From NCBI GenBank assembly GCA_014529385.2, contig CM043942.1, positions 36,944,969 to 37,008,968 on the forward strand: 64,000 nucleotides of DNA. The letters are read 5' to 3'. The position numbers and the translations under genes are program-made. Each line of letters starts with the position of its first letter. The stretch's first letter is position 1. This document shows positions 58,686-64,000 of the stretch, in pieces. The DNA comes from Adiantum capillus-veneris. Taxonomy: Eukaryota > Streptophyta > Polypodiopsida > Polypodiales > Pteridaceae. Below the pieces are notes generated by a model. It saw only the letters and a list, made by a program, of their open reading frames with translations, searched no databases and had not been told where the DNA came from.

Positions 58686-59815
58686 GGTGACAAACGACCA
58701 AAAGATTATGGGAAAATTTCGGTAGAGTCTCCTTTGTATTTGGGACTATGTCAACCAAAATAAAATGACCAAGTATGTCACTCACAAAGCACAAAAGAGG
58801 GCAATGCCTCTCAAAAGCACACTGTATAGAGACCAACTGAGGCGTATAAACTGCCAAACTGACCATAGAACGCCAACTCGATGTCAAAAGCACCTATACC
58901 ACTCTATACATGTCCTATGGCGAGGCCTCGGAAGGTATGCTCCAGCTACCTATATCACCGAAGGTATCTCCACATTTGTGAATACCCTAGCTCAATGAAA
59001 ACCTCATGCTATCGACCCTCAACAATGTACGTTATGCAGCAAAATGTATAGCCAAGTCTTAAAAATGGCTATCATCCGGACCAAGTCTAAAAAATGACTA
59101 GGACTGCCATACTAGCCAAAAGATGGCTCCACAAAAGCGTAGAATGGCAGATCCACAAAAACATACAAGTTTGTCATGATGATCAAACATGCGCCAAAAG
59201 CATGTGCATGCAAAGAAATATCCATGTGGGGAGTCAACTACTCTCAAAAGAGCTCAAACACTGTAAGTGCCAACATATGCATGTACGCATAAAAAACTGC
59301 TCCCACTAGAATATTGCAAGCACTGAAACCTGTAGACTGTGAGTCGATGCTGATGCCGTAGCCAAAGCCAAAATCAAGGCCGAGAAGCACATAGGAAGCT
59401 AACCAAGCGGCTCTATGTACCTGTATCTGTACCTGTAGTCGAAGAAGACAATGCCATCAAACTCCCACTCTATGTGTGTGTATGAGGCCACTCCAAAAGA
59501 GGCTACACACTCCCAAATGAGCCATGTGCTTTCGTAGAATGAAGAGACTGCAACAATGGTACCTGTAATGGCTATGGAAGCTCTATAGCAAAAACTACCA
59601 AAAGAGAGCTGAAAAATGCGTGTCCTAAATCGTAGCTTGAATGAGATTTTTGATGGTAGGAATGGCTCCGAAAGGGGGGAAAAATTGCAAGACACTTGAT
59701 GGAAATGCTCTCGGAATGTTGAATTTGCCGATGCCGAAGTTGAAACCTTGTTTGCACTCTTGAAAGTACGCGCGCATGGAAGCGATTTTGGGAATGAAAC
59801 AACTCTGATACTAGA

Positions 59816-60080
59816 TGAACTAGAGGAGCCGGGAGCACAATGTAGAGGAAGATGAATACGCACATACACTCATACACACACCACCACAGCCACACACACA
59901 GGTGGGAGGGGGAGAGCTGACACACAGTGTGTGCCCCCTTTCTTTCTTCTCTATCTTATGCACTTACGTACAATACACACTTTACATTGTGTTAGTGGCT
60001 CACACAAGAATATAATTGTACACTTAGAGTTAGTATCAGTTAGTGATGGGCGGTCAGCCACATGGCCATTAAAACTAACA
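59816..60080 (-). repeat. 5' LTR of minus-strand copia (265 bp)
   Basis: TGAACTAGAGGAGCCGGG at the inner end, AAAACTAACA at the outer end. The LTR is followed on the minus strand by TCTAGTATCAGAGTTG, the altered primer site (about 59800-59815). Confidence 0.85.
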
Positions 60081-60890
60081 TTACCTCTATACACTTTATC
60101 CTCTTGTCCTTTCTTGACAAAACCGTGAGGCTGTGTTACATAAACTTCCTCAAATATGTCACCATTCAAGAAAGCAGTAACAATGTCTAACTGATGTACA
60201 TCCCAAACAAAATGAGTTGCCAATGCACATAGAAAATGTACAGTAATCATACGAAAAGTGGGAGCAAAAGTCTCCTCATAATCTATGGCTTTTTGTTGTG
60301 CATAACCCTTTGCAACAAGTCGATCCTTATAGCGATCACTCTCACCATCCGGCTTGCGTTTTAACTTGTAAACCCACTTCCTACTGATGACCTTTTTGCC
60401 AAGAGGAAAATCACATAAAGTCCATGTGTCATTTTCTATAAGTGCATCATATTCAGATTGCATGGCAGCCACCCAATTTTTTGAATTTTGTGCTTCATCA
60501 AAAGACAGAGGTTTCTCAATATCACATAAGTTAGACACATCCAAGCATCACAATCTCATGCATAAGATTCATGGCGAGAACCTGAACGAGTACGACTAGA
60601 CAAAGGTGCATCCAATTTACAGTCACGCAAAGTATACATCAACCATTTTGACATACCTCTAGCATGCTCATTCTCAGCCCTTTCCTCATCAAGTACATCA
60701 TGTACATTTGCATCAGTAATAGGCTGATCTGTAACATTTGAAGAAACCTCCAACTACATATTCTTGCTTCCCATATACTTATGAAGGTGGGGACTAGTGG
60801 TATCTCTTTGTATCGACTATATCCATCATCAAAGTTGTCAACCTCATAATCGATTGCCTCATTTGTATTTTTTTTAAAGATCATTTTTCA
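60081..60890 (-). pseudogene. Outer copia fragment: linker and RT start
   Basis: Reading right to left: R-T-R-S-G-R-like linker at 60560-60600, W-V-A-A-M-Q-S-E-Y-D-A-L, W-V-Y-K-L-K-R-K-P-D-G, R-L-V-A-K-G-Y-A-Q-Q, Q-L-D-I-V-T-A-F-L-N-G-D-I-F-E-E-V-Y and G-Q-E-D-K-V-Y-R. The RT then breaks at the 5' LTR of the inserted copia and goes on at 44334. The fragment has no gag, protease or integrase: right of about 60890 nothing of the element is seen. This is the oldest layer of the nest. Confidence 0.8.
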
Positions 60891-61843
60891 ACCCCATTCT
60901 ATATGTGAAAATGTGAGAAATTATAGAATAAAATGTGAGAAATTATAGAGAAGAACATATGTGATCACAATTGAAGCTAAGATTATACATCTTCTAGCCA
61001 CATAGATGCCTACATGCCACACGCGTCACATGCTACATATGCACACACACGTGCTATAGTCCATCTAGGATTGATGACCTATATGAACCACTACATGAAA
61101 GTATAAAAGATGCACTTCATAGATTTTGTACGGTGGATCAACCACCTACCATTGCATGAAGCTCAAGGAGGTCTTTAAATTTTGGCTTTTACTAGAGAAG
61201 TGGATAATGAAAAACATTACACTAATCATGGGAAATCCTTGTGTGTGGTCTCCTATGCAATGGACCATTATCGATCTCCTCCCCTCCATATTGGAGCAAC
61301 CATTGTAGTTGTAGGAATTGAGGTGTGTCCTCTTCCTAAGGGCTCGACCATTCAAAGACTAATGTACAACATACATGCAAGCGAGGGTTTTGCCCCCCCA
61401 AAAAAATTACATTAGCATATAAGCTAGTCAAGCAGGAGGGTTTGAATATATGTTTGGGGTAGACCCCTAGTAAACCGAATACCACCCCCAAAACACACAC
61501 ACACACACACACACACATCCCAAAACTTCATACTTACTCTAAGAATTAACCTTTTTTTTAATGTAGTCTTCAGATTATAATTAATCTTGTTTGTCTTTTC
61601 ATTGATGGGTTTTCATGAAAAATGTAGATGCAAAGTAGAAGATAAAGGACCAAAAACATTCACGACTGTTGCTTTTGCAAATGTTTGCTCACTTTCTTCT
61701 TTTATGAAATAAGCAAGCCAAATTATGGCTTTGGTTTATACAACAAAATTCAAACATTTATGTTATCAAGATTTGTGATTTGAAACTCATATCTTTCCAC
61801 AAAAATTACATTAATACATATATCACGACCATACAAAAGGTAA
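60891..61843. other. Little recognisable sequence
   Basis: Only short open frames. A plus-strand stretch near 61190-61290 (N-E-K-H-Y-T-N-H-G-K-S-L) vaguely resembles gypsy RNase H but is too weak to call. Contains a CA run at 61494-61518. Confidence 0.4.
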
Positions 61844-62264
61844 TGTCATTAAAATCTAATATCTAATTATCCCAAATGATTTTCTCATATTAAACTGATC
61901 ATTAATGTGGGAAAATGAATGGGAACAAGAATTAGAATATAGATATGTGCTTTTGGACCTATCTCAACATCGGACGAAAGGGACAACAGGCTACATCTCA
62001 TGAAGGGTCCAAAAGGGAGATGGTCTACCAAAGAGCAATGGCAGGTAATAGAGCTTTAAAAGACCTTGGGTGAAGCTTCATTAAAGCCTCCAAAGGTTAG
62101 TGTTAAAAGCCTTTAGGCCTTGGACCAAAGGGGTGGCTATTGCCATGGGTAGGTATTTTAAACCTTTGTAGATTTGGACTATGGTCACCAAGTGGATGCA
62201 AGTGGCCAAGTGAACACTCCCACTTGCATGGGGCGAGCCCTCTTTGTAGGGGATTAGAGAAAAA

Positions 62265-62343
<79 letters not shown>

Positions 62344-63007
62344 AGCTCCCCTTTTTCACATAAGGCATATAGGACACATGTCAGGCTCCTAGACAGGTTG
62401 CCCCCCAATGAAGCTTAATTCCTATTGGATGGCCTATGGCAAGGAACAATGAGCATTAAGCTTGAGTAAATTGAGCTTAAACATTTTAGAAAATTTTGCT
62501 AAAGAAAACAATGAGAAATGAGACCCCCCTAATTCCTATTGGACACTCTACCAAGGGGACCAATGAGAATTAAGCAGCCCATAAGCTAGCTTAATTCCTA
62601 TTTTCAAGTTGATTTAGAGATCCAATAAGAGTTTAGCTTCTTTGAAAAAATTATCTAATCCCTCTCTAAAGGGGAAAGAAGGACACTTGTCACAAGGCTA
62701 CACACCTTGCTTGTTATCTCTCATTGGCTAAGCCTTGGATGGACCAATAGGATGCAAGCATGAGTAATTGCATGAGGGGGGTTGACCAAGCAAGATGAGG
62801 CTCTGATTTTTGGCATACTCAACCACATACACTCACACAACTCATGTGTTGAGCAAAAACTCCATCTCCTTCTCCAAGCGAGCTACACCAACACCTCTTG
62901 GCTATGGAATGCAAATCCATTCAAGAGTCAAGCTTCAATGGCATGCTCATCTTCTCTACCAACTATATTACTATGCTAAGCTAAACTCCAAGAGTAATCT
63001 ATGGTGA
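61844..63007 (+). repeat. Diverged LTR of the chromovirus-type gypsy family (copy 1)
   Basis: Starts TGTCATTAAAATCTAATATC and carries AAATGATTTTCTCATATTAAAC, the same start as the LTRs at 46227 and 49619. It also has the homologous CA run and the blocks ACACATGTCAG and CTATTGGATGGCC. The distal third is missing: it stops near CTATGGTGAGGAATT and the next copy begins. No internal region follows. Confidence 0.7.
62267..62341. repeat. (CA)n(TA)n compound microsatellite
   Basis: CA (62267-62309) joined to TA (62310-62341), at the CA site of the LTR family. Confidence 0.95.
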
Positions 63008-63519
63008 GGAATTTCATAAAATCTAATATCTAACCAACCCAAATGATTTTCACATATTAAATTGATCATTTAATGTGGGAGAATAAATAGGAACAAGGGT
63101 TAGAATATAGGTATGTGCTTCAGATGCATCTCAGCACGATACCAAAGGTAATGGGTCCAAATAGGAGATGGTCTATCAAAGAGCAATGCTAATGGAGCTT
63201 AAAGACCCTAGGGTTAGCTTCATTAAAGACCTCCAAAGGTTAGTGTTAAAAGTACTTTGACCTTAGGTAAGCTAGGGCTGAGCTTGAGGTGGGAACCCGG
63301 CCCAAGCTTGAGGTGCTTGCCGTTCTTGATGACTAAGGTGCTTGAGGTGCTTTTCATGCTTGCCGAATAGGGATCTTGAGATGCTTATGGGAACATTACC
63401 CAAGCTTGAGGTGCTTTGTCATGCTTGCTGACTAAGATGCTTGAGGGTAAGGTGTTCCACAAAGTCAACAACTATCCCTACAAGGAGGGGACGAGCCCTA
63501 CAAGAGGGGTTAGAGAGAG

Positions 63520-63594
<75 letters not shown>

Positions 63595-64000
63595 GGAAAT
63601 CTTGGTACAAAGAAAGCATTTAGGTCACTTTTCAAGTTCCTCTTCATGTTGCCCTCATGGTGTGCCTAAAGCCTATTGGTTGGCCTCCCAAAGGGTCCAA
63701 TGATAATTTAGTAGATTTAATTAAATATTTTTGCATTTATCAAGTCCTCTCTCAAAGAGGAAAGGGGGAAACTTGTCCCAAGGCTAGCATGCTTGCTTGA
63801 TATGCATCATGCATGTGATTGGCCAGGCTTGTAGGGGTCCAATGAGCTTCAAGCATGAGCTACAAGGGGGGTTCGACTAAAGCAAGCTAGGGGGTTGCTT
63901 GAGGGGTATACTCTCCCACACACACTCACATACACTATCATTATGTGAAGTGCAAAGTGCAAGAGCTCCATCTCCTTCTTCAAGATAGTAGAGAAGTTGA
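63008..64000 (+). repeat. Diverged LTR of the same gypsy family (copy 2), cut by the window end
   Basis: Begins TCATAAAATCTAATATCTAA directly after copy 1. Contains its own tandem-like block of TGAGGTGCTT motifs (63280-63440) not seen in copy 1, and a CA run at 63521-63593. Confidence 0.65.
63521..63593. repeat. (AC)n microsatellite, 73 nt
   Basis: Same position in the LTR as the CA runs at 50039 and 62267. Confidence 0.95.

Larger units (their letters stand above)
44335..60080 (-). mobile_element. Ty1/copia element, minus strand, containing a gypsy element
   Basis: 3' LTR at left (44335-44600), 5' LTR at right (59816-60080), about 265 bp each, sharing GAGGAGCCGGGAGCAC and GGAGGGGGAGAGCTGACACA. 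Flanking 5-mers are TTACA (44330-44334) and TTACC (60081-60085). Inside the 5' LTR the minus strand reads TAGTATCAGAG, an altered initiator-Met primer site. gag to integrase occupy 58685-56269, and RT to RNase H 46226-44650; the gypsy at 46227-56268 lies between. Without it the internal part is about 5.2 kb, normal for copia. Both ends of the insertion lie inside an older copia RT whose frame continues across, taking one 5-mer copy into account. Confidence 0.85.

Noticed and set aside
61182-61415. Possible gypsy RNase H remnant
   Set aside because: Only one loose motif (N-E-K-H-Y-T) and no neighbours in frame.

Overview
The window looks like nuclear DNA of a land plant with a large, repeat-rich genome. 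It holds no intact host gene. What can be recognised is almost entirely transposable elements inserted into one another: Ty1/copia and Ty3/gypsy LTR retrotransposons (most with a primer-binding site of the initiator-Met type, TGGTATCAGAGC), one LINE fragment, and one 7.4 kb DNA-transposon-like insertion that carries exon-like gene pieces, including a clear beta-tubulin fragment. Long CA, CT, AG and TA microsatellites and pure G or C tracts are frequent. The species cannot be named from this sequence. A fern, lycophyte or other non-flowering plant is possible but unproven.

Layout. 1-1497 and 13029 to about 16677: remains of an old gypsy element and unclassified, lysine-rich broken ORFs. 1498-13028: a plus-strand Tat-like gypsy element with 2.2 and 2.7 kb LTRs, an extra ORF before gag, and a second (archaeal-type) RNase H after the usual one. 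16678-37766: a minus-strand gypsy element of a chromodomain-bearing family. Its 3' internal end is split by the DNA-transposon-like insertion (18333-25735), and its 5' LTR is split by a plus-strand copia element (31419-36888). 37767-42290: mostly non-coding, including a 38-bp perfect inverted repeat 1.1 kb apart. 42290-43375: C-terminal LINE reverse transcriptase, minus strand. 43860-60890: a four-level nest. A copia RT fragment is split by a second copia (44335-60080). That one is split by a gypsy element (46227-56268), whose 3' LTR is split by a third, nearly intact copia (50336-55276). 60900-61840: little recognisable. 61844-64000: two diverged LTRs in tandem, related to the minus-strand gypsy family.

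The order of insertion can be read from target-site duplications and from the continuity of interrupted sequences. The innermost copia (50336-55276) is the best preserved: two open frames joined by one frameshift, with LTRs about 5% different by eye. The other polyproteins are broken by stops, frameshifts or large deletions. The most unusual items are the beta-tubulin capture, a perfect 53-bp fold-back in one integrase gene, a 26-bp palindrome in another, a tandem duplication of an RT catalytic motif, and a gypsy element flanked by a roughly 115-bp duplication instead of a 5-bp target-site duplication. All coordinates, repeats and motifs were read by eye. Family names rest on recognised motifs, not on searches.
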